Source: Mesorhizobium sp. AR02 (GTDB taxonomy: Bacteria; Pseudomonadota; Alphaproteobacteria; Rhizobiales; Rhizobiaceae). Taken from it: a stretch of 64,000 nt of DNA. The stretch's first letter is position 1. Each line of letters starts with the position of its first letter. Shown one piece after another: positions 56,774 to 64,000 of the stretch. The DNA lies in assembly GCF_024746835.1 (NCBI RefSeq), contig NZ_CP080531.1:1426001-1490000 (forward strand), read 5' to 3'. The notes under the pieces were generated by a model. The model was not told the DNA's origin. It saw nothing but the letters and a program-made list of their open reading frames with translations, and did no database searches. A program made the position numbers and the translations under genes.

Positions 56774-57397
56774 ATGCTCGTGTCCTCTCAAGCAAAGATC
56801 GTCCTGACGGCCGGTGTCCTTGGCATCTGCCTTCTCGGGCCGGCGATGGCCGCCGACCTTTCACCGACCTACAATGATCCCCCCGCCTTCCAGTGGAGCG
56901 GCGCCTATGTCGGCGTCCATGGTGGCACGGCGTTCACGAAGATGCCCAATCCGTTCGCCGATCGGAACGGCTTCAGCGGCGGCGTTCAGGCCGGCTACAA
57001 CCAGCAGATGGGTCCCGCCGTTCTTGGCGCCGAGATCGAAGGCTCCTATCTGGGCGGCGCCGAACACGACGTGCATGGCGGCAAGATCAAGGAGAAATGG
57101 CGCGGTGCCGCCAAGGCCAAGGCAGGCGTGAGCTTCGACCAGACGCTGCTGTTTGGAACCGGCGGCGTGGCACTGACCAAGTTCGACAAGGGCGACAACG
57201 TCAGCAGCACCGACGGATGGAAGGTCGGCTATCTGCTGGGCGCCGGCATCGAGCAGGGCTTTGCCGGCGGGCTGTCCGCCAAGGTCGAGTACGACTATGT
57301 CCGCACCCCCGGCGTCGAGACGACATCGGCCCTTGGCACGTCCAAGACGACGATCGGCAGCCATGAGCTGAAGGCCGGCATCAATTACCGGTTCTAG
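56774..57397 (+). CDS. Outer-membrane beta-barrel protein (Omp25/Omp31-like)
   Basis: A 207-aa outer-membrane protein of the rhizobial/Brucella Omp25-RopB-like group. The signal peptide ends GPAMA, before ADLSPTYNDPPAFQWSGAYV. Alternating strands follow, including FSGGVQAGYNQQMGPAVLGA and EIEGSYLGG. It ends KAGINYRF, with the C-terminal Phe recognised by the barrel-assembly machinery. The start is the ATG at 56774 (GGAG close upstream) or 56753. A perfect 14-bp hairpin follows. Confidence 0.88.
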   Translation: MLVSSQAKIVLTAGVLGICLLGPAMAADLSPTYNDPPAFQWSGAYVGVHGGTAFTKMPNPFADRNGFSGGVQAGYNQQMGPAVLGAEIEGSYLGGAEHDVHGGKIKEKWRGAAKAKAGVSFDQTLLFGTGGVALTKFDKGDNVSSTDGWKVGYLLGAGIEQGFAGGLSAKVEYDYVRTPGVETTSALGTSKTTIGSHELKAGINYRF

Positions 57398-57410
57398 AAC
57401 AGGTGGATTG

Positions 57411-57442
57411 GATTGCGCGATGCCCGCTGGCATCGCGCAATC
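57411..57442 (+). terminator. Strong hairpin after the outer-membrane protein gene
   Basis: GATTGCGCGATGCC (57411-57424) and GGCATCGCGCAATC (57429-57442) form a perfect 14-bp stem with a 4-nt loop, 14 bp after the stop. There is no T-run, so it may stabilise mRNA rather than terminate. Confidence 0.6.
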
Positions 57443-57564
57443 CTGCGTTTCGGTATGCGCCGATGCCCGAGGCGGCGGTCGGCTTTTCCGTAACGGACCC
57501 AGTTCCCGCGCCTCTTCGCAATGTCGATGCAATCTTCGCGATCTAGGTCCCGCGCGTAATTTTC

Positions 57565-57978
57565 ATGATGGGAATCTGTTCCGATATGTCCACGCGTGGC
57601 ACCGGCCTCCTGATACGGGCTCCGAAGATCGTCTTCATCGCAATCGCGCTCGCGCTGGCGGGCTGTGCCTCCGACATCATGAAGAACTATGTCGGACAGC
57701 CGGTCGAATCGGTGATTCTGGACTACGGCCCGCCAACCGCTGTCGTCGATCTTGGCCAGGGTGAGCGCGCCTATCAGTGGCGCAAGGTATCGACGTCAGC
57801 GGTTTCCGGGACATCGAGCGGCGAGGTTCGCCACACAAAACACGGAACCGTCTATGAAGAGACCGAGACGCCCGGCTATATCGAGCGTCAGGAATGCTTC
57901 TACACATTCTACGCCCGCGCCTCCGGCGGTCGCTGGTTCATCACCAATTTCCGCCAGCCCAAGCTGGAATGCGAATGA
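57565..57978 (+). CDS. Hypothetical lipoprotein
   Basis: A 137-aa protein with a lipobox ALAGC (Cys at residue 34 from the first ATG, or 27 from the Met at 57586, which is also a plausible start after GGGAA). After the Cys it reads ASDIMKNYVGQPVESVILDY, then GERAYQWRKVSTSAV. This pattern of a short N-terminal SmpA/BamE-like segment is common in small rhizobial lipoproteins. Its C-terminal part (ERQECFYTFYA, LECE) has two Cys. It lies 49 bp upstream of the two-component genes on the same strand. Function unknown. Confidence 0.72.
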   Translation: MMGICSDMSTRGTGLLIRAPKIVFIAIALALAGCASDIMKNYVGQPVESVILDYGPPTAVVDLGQGERAYQWRKVSTSAVSGTSSGEVRHTKHGTVYEETETPGYIERQECFYTFYARASGGRWFITNFRQPKLECE

Positions 57979-58027
57979 ATTGCCGCGGCCGCGTATCCCG
58001 ACCGGCCGTGGATAAAGGAGAATACGC

Positions 58028-58702
58028 ATGCGCGTCCTGTTGATCGAGGACGAACCGGAAATGGCCTCCGTGCTGAAGGCCGCTCTCGAGCGTCTGGACA
58101 TCATCGTCGACCATGCAGCGACATTGGCCGATGCCGAGGCGATGGCGCGTCTGGGCTATCACGACGCGGTGGTGCTGGACCGCCGGCTGCCGGATGGCGA
58201 CGGCCTCAGCCTCATACCGCGCCTGCGCGCCTTGCACCTGGATGTGCCTGTCATCGCGCTGACGGCGATGAGCGGGTTGGACGACCGCGTCGCCGGGCTC
58301 GATGCCGGCGCCGACGATTATATGGTCAAGCCCTTCGCAACGGTGGAACTCGTCGCGCGGCTTCATGCCTTGCACCGGCGCTCGTTCACCTCGCGCGCCA
58401 ACCAGATGATGGTCGGCCGCCTCACCTATGATTTCCGCCACCGCGAGGCACTGGTCGAGGATCAGACCCTGGATCTGCCACGACGCGAAAGGCTGGTGCT
58501 CGAAACGCTGATCCGCCGGCCGGGCCGGACCATCATGCGCAGCGCGCTGGAGGAAGCCGTCTATGCGCTGGATGACGAGATCGGCTCCAATGCGCTCGAT
58601 GCGCACATTTCGCGGCTGCGCCGCAAGCTCGACGATGTCGCCGCCGGCATCGAGATCCGGGCGATCCGCAACCTTGGCTATCTCTTGCGGGCGGTCTCGT
58701 GA
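58028..58702 (+). CDS. OmpR-family response regulator
   Basis: A 224-aa two-component regulator. The receiver begins MRVLLIEDEPEMASVLKAAL with its acidic pair, has the phosphoacceptor Asp in AVVLDRRLPDGDG, and Lys in DYMVKPF. The winged-helix DNA-binding domain includes LPRRERLVLETLIRRPGRTI and ends LDAHISRLRRKLDD with IRAIRNLGYLL. AAGGAG is 8 bases before the ATG. Its stop overlaps the GTG start of the kinase gene (GTGA), so the two are co-translated partners. Confidence 0.94.
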   Translation: MRVLLIEDEPEMASVLKAALERLDIIVDHAATLADAEAMARLGYHDAVVLDRRLPDGDGLSLIPRLRALHLDVPVIALTAMSGLDDRVAGLDAGADDYMVKPFATVELVARLHALHRRSFTSRANQMMVGRLTYDFRHREALVEDQTLDLPRRERLVLETLIRRPGRTIMRSALEEAVYALDDEIGSNALDAHISRLRRKLDDVAAGIEIRAIRNLGYLLRAVS

Positions 58703-60129
58703 AGAAGGTGCGCACGCGCTCGCTGCAATGGATCCTGGTCCGGCGGCTGATCCTGCTGCAGGCAGCGACGCTGCTCATCTTCATCGTGCTTTGCGCGGCA
58801 GCACTTTGGATCGCCAATCCGCGCCTGCTGATCGACAACGAGGCTGCCGTCGCGGCCGTCAAGGATGCCGTCGACCGAGACAAGGACGGCAGGCTGATCG
58901 TGCGTGAAACGGAAGAACTCACCGCGTTTCGCGAGGGCTTCCCCAATGTCTGGTACATCGTTCGCGATGGCAGCGGCGAGAGCGTCCGCGCCGGCAACAT
59001 ACCCGACATCTACACCAAGAGTTTCGGCGACCTGCTTGGCGGGGCCGATCACGCCACAATCGGATTCTCCGACAAGGACATGCGGCCGGAAGCCTATATC
59101 GAGAACGCTTCGACCAGGGCCGGCACGGTGCAGATCATCGCCGCGACGCAGTCGTCGCGCCAACAGACCGACGGCCTCGAAATCAACATTTCGGCCACCG
59201 TCGAAGTCGCCCGCAATCCGGATGGCAGCAGGAACTGGGAGCGTGCCCTGCCGGCGCTCGCGCTCGTGATCGCGATCCTGCTGTTGCCCATCATCCTCGT
59301 CATGGGCACGACGACCCTGGTGACCACGCCAGCCGTGGTACGCCGCTCCTTTGCCGGCCTTGTCGAAACGGTCCGCCAGGCGGCGCGCATCGACATCGGC
59401 ACCCGCGCCATGCAACTGCCGGTCAAGCAGGTGCCGCAGGAAATCGCGCCGCTGGTGCACGCCTTCAACGAGGCGCTTGCCCGCCTCGCGCAGGGTTATG
59501 ACCGGCACAACCGCTTCCTCACCGACGCGGCGCATGAACTGCGCACGCCGATCGCCATCCTGCGCACGCGTGCCGAACTGCTGAAGCAGGAGCCGCAGAG
59601 CGTGCGGCTGCTGCATGACATCGAGCGCCTGTCGCATCTTGCCCAGCAACTGCTCGACCATCAGTTGCTCGACCGGCCGTCGGACCAGCGCCAGATCGTC
59701 GATCTCGACGACCTCGTCAGCCGGGTCGCCGCCGACTTCGCCCCATTGGCCATCGAGGCCGGTTATGACCTTGCCTTCGAGCCTCCGCCCGGCAAGGCCC
59801 AGGTGGAGGTCAATGTCCTGCAGATCGAGCGCGCGCTCGCCAACCTCGTGCGCAATGCAATCGAGCATGGCGGCGGCAGTGGCACGATCACGATCGCCAT
59901 CGACGGGACCGGTGGCGTCGAGGTGCGCGACGAAGGCCCGGGCATTCCCGCGGAAGAGCACGAGAACGTCTTCGAGCCCTTTTACCGCTTGCAGCCGCAG
60001 TCGCGCGGGGCGGGGCTCGGACTGAACCTCGCCCGACAGATCGCGCTGCTGCATGACGGAACGATCCGCATCCTGACGGGCTCATGGCGCGGCGCCCGCA
60101 TCCGCATGGAGCTGCCGGTGCGTTCGTGA
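58699..60129 (+). CDS. Sensor histidine kinase
   Basis: Membrane kinase of 476 aa, partner of the preceding regulator. Two transmembrane helices (ILLQAATLLIFIVLCAAALW and ALPALALVIAILLLPIILVM) enclose a periplasmic sensor of about 150 residues. A HAMP-like linker is followed by the phosphoacceptor motif RFLTDAAHELRTPIAILRTR and the ATPase boxes LVRNAIEHG, VRDEGPGIP and GAGLGLNLARQ. It starts with GTG. The stimulus is unknown; the downstream glycosylation genes suggest envelope control, by inference only. Confidence 0.93.
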   Translation: MKKVRTRSLQWILVRRLILLQAATLLIFIVLCAAALWIANPRLLIDNEAAVAAVKDAVDRDKDGRLIVRETEELTAFREGFPNVWYIVRDGSGESVRAGNIPDIYTKSFGDLLGGADHATIGFSDKDMRPEAYIENASTRAGTVQIIAATQSSRQQTDGLEINISATVEVARNPDGSRNWERALPALALVIAILLLPIILVMGTTTLVTTPAVVRRSFAGLVETVRQAARIDIGTRAMQLPVKQVPQEIAPLVHAFNEALARLAQGYDRHNRFLTDAAHELRTPIAILRTRAELLKQEPQSVRLLHDIERLSHLAQQLLDHQLLDRPSDQRQIVDLDDLVSRVAADFAPLAIEAGYDLAFEPPPGKAQVEVNVLQIERALANLVRNAIEHGGGSGTITIAIDGTGGVEVRDEGPGIPAEEHENVFEPFYRLQPQSRGAGLGLNLARQIALLHDGTIRILTGSWRGARIRMELPVRS

Positions 60130-60253
60130 TGGTGGCCGCCGATGGCGCCGAACACATGACGGTCAGCTTGGCCGATGACCCCGTGTCGGTCCCTGGCTTA
60201 TCTGTTTTCTAACCAATTGCCGCTATTGCCATTCCAAGAGCGGGAGCCAGGCT

Positions 60254-61282
60254 TTGGTGGGAACGGGAAAAATCGGCGCGCACCGCGCAATCACCCTGTC
60301 GGTCGTCGTGCCATGCTACAATGAGCGCGACGGCGTGGCCGAGCTTCACCGACGCGTCAGCGCCGTGTGCCTCGAGCAAAGCTCTTCCTATGAGATTGTG
60401 CTCGTCATCGACGGAGCGACCGACGGCACCCGCGAGGCCATTTTCGAACTGGCCGAAAAGGACGACCATGTCGTCGCCATCGACCTTGCCCGCAATTACG
60501 GCCACCAGATCGCCTTGAGCGCGGGGCTGGAGTTCTGCCGCGGCGAGCGCATTCTCATTCTCGACGCCGACCTCCAGGATCCGCCCGAACTGCTCAGCGC
60601 GATGATGGCGAAGATGGATGAAGGCTTCGACGTCGTCTACGGCCAGAGGGTGAAACGCGACGGCGAAAGCTGGTTCAAGCTGGCTTCCGCCTCGATGTTC
60701 TACCGCTTGCTCGGCCGGATGGTCGATGTCGAGATCGCGCCGGACTCCGGAGACTTCCGGCTGATGAGCCGCCGTGCGCTCGACCATCTGAATGCGATGC
60801 CCGAACGCTACAGGTTCATTCGCGGCATGGTGAGCTGGATCGGGCTCAGGCAGGTCGCCTTCCCCTATGAAAGGCACCGGCGCTTTGCCGGCACCACCCA
60901 CTACCCGCTGAAGAAGATGGTTCTTCTGGCGGTCGACGCGATGACCAGCTTTTCGATCGTGCCGTTGCGGTTTGCCTCGCTGCTGGGGATGATGTTCGGC
61001 CTGCTCGGGCTGGTCGTGCTTGGCTATACGCTGTTCGAATGGTCCCGGGGCAACGTGGTGCCCGGCTGGACGAGCCTTGCCGCGATCATGCTGATCATGG
61101 GCAGTGTCCAGCTTCTGGTGCTCGGCATCTTCGGCGAGTATCTCGGCCGCATGTACATGGAGACGAAACGGCGGCCGCTCTACTTCGTCAACGAAATCGT
61201 TGCGCGCGACCGGCCAGCCAAGGACAGCGACCTGCCCGTCCATCGCCTGCAGGAGATGGCGAAAAGAGCCGCGCGTGGCTGA
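60254..61282 (+). CDS. Glycosyltransferase family 2 (GtrB/dolichol-phosphate-mannose-synthase type)
   Basis: A membrane-bound transferase of 342 aa that probably moves a sugar from a nucleotide donor to undecaprenyl phosphate. The GT2 domain opens LSVVVPCYNERDGV; the metal/donor site is LILDADLQDPPEL. Two C-terminal transmembrane helices (FGLLGLVVLGYTLFEW and AIMLIMGSVQLLVLGIFGEY) are followed by the conserved GRMYMETKRRP. It begins with TTG at 60254 (GTG 60257 is possible), after GGGAG. The next gene encodes a GtrA flippase-like protein, the normal partner. Confidence 0.9.
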   Translation: MVGTGKIGAHRAITLSVVVPCYNERDGVAELHRRVSAVCLEQSSSYEIVLVIDGATDGTREAIFELAEKDDHVVAIDLARNYGHQIALSAGLEFCRGERILILDADLQDPPELLSAMMAKMDEGFDVVYGQRVKRDGESWFKLASASMFYRLLGRMVDVEIAPDSGDFRLMSRRALDHLNAMPERYRFIRGMVSWIGLRQVAFPYERHRRFAGTTHYPLKKMVLLAVDAMTSFSIVPLRFASLLGMMFGLLGLVVLGYTLFEWSRGNVVPGWTSLAAIMLIMGSVQLLVLGIFGEYLGRMYMETKRRPLYFVNEIVARDRPAKDSDLPVHRLQEMAKRAARG

Positions 61283-61314
61283 CGCGAAGGTCGAGCGGAT
61301 GCAGCGGGAACGGC

Positions 61315-61770
61315 ATGGGCAGGATGCGGTCGGCTCTTCCATCTGATGTCGCGCGGCTGCTGCGCTTTGGCGCCGTCGGGCTTGTCAACACGGCGCTTGG
61401 ATATACGCTCATCCTGGCCGGCCTGGCGCTGGGCCTCGGCGACATCGTCTCCAATGCGGCAGGCTATATCGCGGGCCTCACGCTTGGCTTCTTCCTTAAT
61501 CGCCAATGGACGTTCGGACGTGCCGGCGGCTTTCGCCCCGGCGCGGTCGCCCGATACGCGATCACCTTCGTCGTCGCCTATGGCGCCAATCTGGGCGTCG
61601 TGATCGCCGCCATGTCCGCCGGCTTCATCGAGAACCCGTTTGTCCATCTGGCGGGAAATTGCCTCTACTCGATCATCTTCTATCTTGGCTCGGCCCGGTT
61701 CGTCTTTGTCGGCGGCGCGGATGATCCCGTGGCCGCAACGAACGCAAAATGGCCCGGAGCTGCTACATGA
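61315..61770 (+). CDS. GtrA-family membrane protein
   Basis: A 151-aa protein with four hydrophobic segments, of the GtrA family thought to flip polyprenyl-linked sugars across the inner membrane. RLLRFGAVGLVNTALGYTLI is the family opening; NRQWTFGRAGGF is the loop signature, and FYLGSARFVFVG the ending. Start at ATG 61315 (GGGA upstream) or 61324. Its stop TGA overlaps the first ATG of a 53-bp tandem repeat, and its last residues (GAAT) are encoded by the repeat. Confidence 0.9.
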   Translation: MGRMRSALPSDVARLLRFGAVGLVNTALGYTLILAGLALGLGDIVSNAAGYIAGLTLGFFLNRQWTFGRAGGFRPGAVARYAITFVVAYGANLGVVIAAMSAGFIENPFVHLAGNCLYSIIFYLGSARFVFVGGADDPVAATNAKWPGAAT

Positions 61771-61916
61771 ACCAGGCCTCTGCAATCGTGACGGCGACGC
61801 CGTCGCTCGGAGCTGCGACATGACCCAGGCCTCTGCAATCGCGACGGCGACGCCGTCGCTCGGAGCTGCGACATGACCCAGGCCTCTGCAATCGCGACGG
61901 CGGCGCCGTCGCTCGG
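61755..61916 (+). repeat. 53-bp tandem repeat x3 carrying triplicated ribosome-binding site and start codon
   Basis: Three head-to-tail copies of 53 bp. Each contains GGAG (61756, 61809, 61862), then 7 bases, then an ATG (61767, 61820, 61873). Because 53 is not a multiple of three, the first two ATGs open 18-codon frames (MNQASAIVTATPSLGAAT and MTQASAIATATPSLGAAT). Each frame ends at a TGA that overlaps the next ATG as ATGA. Only the third ATG leads into the 496-codon gene. Copies 1 and 2 differ at a few bases; copy 3 diverges at its end. Confidence 0.9.
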
Positions 61917-63363
61917 GGACGCGCAACGCATCAGGCTGATATTCTGCCTTCTCGGCGCCTGCGTCGTGGCCTCCGTGCTCACCGCCTTTGCCGGCGCGAT
62001 CCTGCAGGATCCCGACAATTGGTGGCAAGTGAAGGTCGGGCTCGACTTCCTGGAAAACCGGACGTTTCCGGCCGTCGACCCCTATTCCTATACGTTCGCC
62101 GGCCAACCCTGGATCGCCAAGGAATGGCTGGGGCAAGTCTTTCTGGCCCTTGCCTACCGTGCGGGCGGCTGGAATGGCGTCGTCACCCTGATCATCGCCA
62201 CGGTCGGCCTGACGGTCTTCCTGATGAGCTGGTTCCTCAGCGCATGGCTGAAGCCGATACTGGCGATAGCGCTGGCCTTCGCCGCGGCTTTCCTGATCGC
62301 CCCGATCTATACCGCGCGCCCCCACGTCTTCACCTTGCCGATCATCGTCGTCTGGACGGCAATGCTGTTTAGTGCCGCGCAGGAAGAGAAGGCCCCGCCT
62401 TTGTGGCTGCTCGCACTTGTCATCTTGTGGGCCAACCTGCATGCCACGTTCACCCTGAGCTTCGTCATCGCCGCCTTTGCCGGGCTCGCTCTCCTGGCGC
62501 GCTCGGGCCTGTCGAAACCCGTCCTGCTGGCAAAATGGGTCGCTTTCGGCCTGCTCTGCCCGCTGGTCAGCTTACTGCACCCCTATGGGGTGAAGGCCAT
62601 CCTGGCGACGTTCACCGTGGCCTATGGCAACGAGGCGGTGCCCCTTATCCTGGAATGGCGACCGTTCAATGCCCAGGAGCAGCTCTTCCAGGAAGCGGCG
62701 CTGCTGTTGGCGCTTTTCGGGCTTTTGGTATCGAGGCCGCGGATCGGCTGGGCCAAGGCGTTGTTCATCGTCTTCGCCTTGCATGTCTATCTCACCCATC
62801 TGCGATTTGTGTATCTGCCCTTCCTGTTGATCCCCTTGGTGGTCGCGGTCGAGGTCGCACAGCAATACCCTTCGCTCTCAGCGACGACCTGGCTGGCGGA
62901 AAAGCGTGACGGGCTGGAAAAACTCTTCGCCAGCCGGTTCTACGCGATCTGCGGCGCGATGGCTGTCTTGCTGCTCGGCTCGGTCTTCATCCTCGGCAGT
63001 GCCTACCAGGTGGCGCCGAGCCCGAAAACATCCGCCAGCGGCGCCCTCGCATTCGCCAGGGATAACCACCTCACGAGCAACGTGCTGAATTCCTACAATT
63101 TCGGCGGCACGCTGATTTTCCACGGCATCAAGACCTATATCGACGGCAGGACGGACCAGCTGTTCCTGGGCGGGTTCACGAAAACCGACGAGGCGACGGG
63201 GCACAGCGACGGAAAACCGCTGCTCGAGGCCCAGCTGAAGAAATATGCTATCGGCTGGGCACTCCTTACGGCCGACGACACCCGCATCCCCTTTTTCACG
63301 GAGCTGGGCTGGAAGCGGGCCTATGCCGACGACGACGCCGTGATCTACCTGCCCGGCGCCTGA
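61873..63363 (+). CDS. Polytopic membrane protein, possibly GT-C-like
   Basis: A 496-aa inner-membrane protein with about 10 or 11 hydrophobic segments and a C-terminal soluble part (NSYNFGGTLIFHGIKTYIDG, then GRTDQLFLGGF). After the first transmembrane segment comes a conserved-looking loop with acidic and aromatic residues (DPDNWWQVKVGLDFLENRTF, then AVDPYSYTFAG). This loop position is where GT-C glycosyltransferases keep their catalytic acidic residue. The family is not one I can name. Neighbouring GT2 and GtrA genes fit use of a lipid-linked sugar. The start is the third ATG of the tandem repeat, GGAG 7 bases upstream. Confidence 0.8.
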   Translation: MTQASAIATAAPSLGDAQRIRLIFCLLGACVVASVLTAFAGAILQDPDNWWQVKVGLDFLENRTFPAVDPYSYTFAGQPWIAKEWLGQVFLALAYRAGGWNGVVTLIIATVGLTVFLMSWFLSAWLKPILAIALAFAAAFLIAPIYTARPHVFTLPIIVVWTAMLFSAAQEEKAPPLWLLALVILWANLHATFTLSFVIAAFAGLALLARSGLSKPVLLAKWVAFGLLCPLVSLLHPYGVKAILATFTVAYGNEAVPLILEWRPFNAQEQLFQEAALLLALFGLLVSRPRIGWAKALFIVFALHVYLTHLRFVYLPFLLIPLVVAVEVAQQYPSLSATTWLAEKRDGLEKLFASRFYAICGAMAVLLLGSVFILGSAYQVAPSPKTSASGALAFARDNHLTSNVLNSYNFGGTLIFHGIKTYIDGRTDQLFLGGFTKTDEATGHSDGKPLLEAQLKKYAIGWALLTADDTRIPFFTELGWKRAYADDDAVIYLPGA

Positions 63364-63567
63364 TCTACCGCGCTCCTGCGAAACCGGCTTCGCCAGCGTT
63401 CAAAGGGCGGCATATGCCTTGACATGCATGTTGCAGTGCAGCAAACTTCTGCTGCAGAGCACAGTCCGTGGGGCTACGAGCCACGACTACGACGGGGATC
63501 GCCGTATGAGCAGCATGTCAGGTTCCGCCGCACGACTGCCACGGGCCACGGCGTACGGACCGGCCGA

Positions 63568-64000
63568 ATGAACTACAGACGCGATATCGATGGCCTGCGG
63601 GCCGTTGCGGTGCTGCCGGTCGTGCTCTTCCATTTCGGCGTATCCGCCATTCCCGGCGGCTTCACCGGCGTCGACATCTTCTTTGTCATATCGGGCTATC
63701 TGATCAGCGGCAGCCTGCTCGACGATCTCGAGCGCGGCCAGTTCTCGATCGGCCGCTTCTACTGGCGCCGTGCGCGGCGCATCCTGCCGGCGCTGACTTT
63801 CGTCATCCTGCTCGCCAGCATCGCCGCCTGGTTCATCCTCCTGCCGTCCGACCTTCGCGAATACAGTCTCAGCGTGATCGCGGCCTCGACCTTCTGGTCG
63901 AACATCTATTTCTGGAAGACGACGAACTATTTCTCCATCGACGCGGAACTGCGGCCATTGCTGCACACATGGTCGCTTTCGGTCGAGGAGCAGTATTATA
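63568..64000 (+). CDS. Acyltransferase family 3 protein (partial, runs off the window)
   Basis: N-terminal 144 codons of an OafA/YrhL-type membrane O-acyltransferase. The sequence opens NYRRDIDGLRAVAVLPVVLF with the conserved His in LFHFG, then PGGFTGVDIFFVISGYLIS, RFYWRRARRILPAL and HTWSLSVEEQYY, all standard motifs. These proteins acylate cell-surface polysaccharides. The start is the ATG at 63568; the ~200-bp gap before it shows no gene. It extends the surface-sugar cluster. Confidence 0.93.
   Translation, partial: MNYRRDIDGLRAVAVLPVVLFHFGVSAIPGGFTGVDIFFVISGYLISGSLLDDLERGQFSIGRFYWRRARRILPALTFVILLASIAAWFILLPSDLREYSLSVIAASTFWSNIYFWKTTNYFSIDAELRPLLHTWSLSVEEQYY

Noticed and set aside
61755..61916. 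CRISPR array
   Set aside because: The 53-bp units are directly adjacent without spacers and overlap coding sequence; this is a simple tandem duplication.

Overview
The window looks like chromosomal DNA of a high-GC alphaproteobacterium of the order Hyphomicrobiales, most like Mesorhizobium or a close relative. The evidence is a complete rhizobial-type L-rhamnose locus (rhaDI divergent from rhaRSTPQUK), a C4-pathway hemA, an Omp25/RopB-type outer-membrane protein, abundant sugar ABC transporters, frequent GTG/TTG starts and palindromic intergenic repeats. The genus is inferred by eye, not by a search.

Layout. 0.2-8.3 kb: a sugar-uptake module (binding protein, two permeases, ATPase) with a frameshifted Gfo/Idh/MocA-aldo/keto reductase fusion, flanked by two AraC-type regulators. 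8.6-14.2 kb: an accessory block starting at tRNA-Phe(GAA). It holds an integrase remnant, an AT-rich lipoprotein gene, small unknown genes, a luxI/luxR pair with a near-canonical lux box, a gene possibly related to phage T7 gp13, and a sulfotransferase-like gene. 14.3-18.3 kb: ferric-siderophore uptake (frameshifted esterase, fused FhuB permease, FhuD-like binding protein) with a 30-bp perfect-arm palindrome at the fhuD start. 19.0-20.7 kb: gamma-glutamyltranspeptidase. 20.8-31.9 kb: the rhamnose locus, with a composite hairpin repeat next to rhaI. 31.8-35.4 kb: an AT-rich membrane ORF, then a two-gene D-amino-acid module whose first gene fuses an amino-acid racemase to an arginase-like domain lacking its metal ligands. 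35.5-40 kb: galE, hemA, an aminotransferase and mscL. 40-50 kb: a symporter-domain hybrid histidine kinase, a TetR/O-methyltransferase pair, a frameshifted MFS gene, a LysR/MFS pair and a NarL-type response regulator. 50-57 kb: a DUF952 gene, pyrD, a MATE exporter, a histone-deacetylase-like protein, a Dyp-type peroxidase and small membrane proteins. 57.5-64 kb: a lipoprotein, an OmpR/histidine-kinase pair, and a cell-surface glycosylation run (GT2, GtrA, polytopic membrane protein, acyltransferase).

How the genes work together. The rhamnose genes import L-rhamnose (RhaSTPQ), mutarotate it (RhaU), isomerise it (RhaI), phosphorylate it (RhaK) and cleave/oxidise it (RhaD), under the DeoR-type RhaR. 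The lux pair should form an autoinducing circuit. The GT2-GtrA block looks like a flippase/lipid-linked-sugar unit in which a 53-bp tandem repeat has triplicated the translation start region of the next gene.

Most striking points: the racemase/pseudo-arginase fusion, the triplicated ribosome-binding-site/start repeat, the lux circuit beside tRNA-Phe, and the palindrome at fhuD. Three genes carry frameshifts, one of them in a C4 run; these may be real decay or sequence errors.
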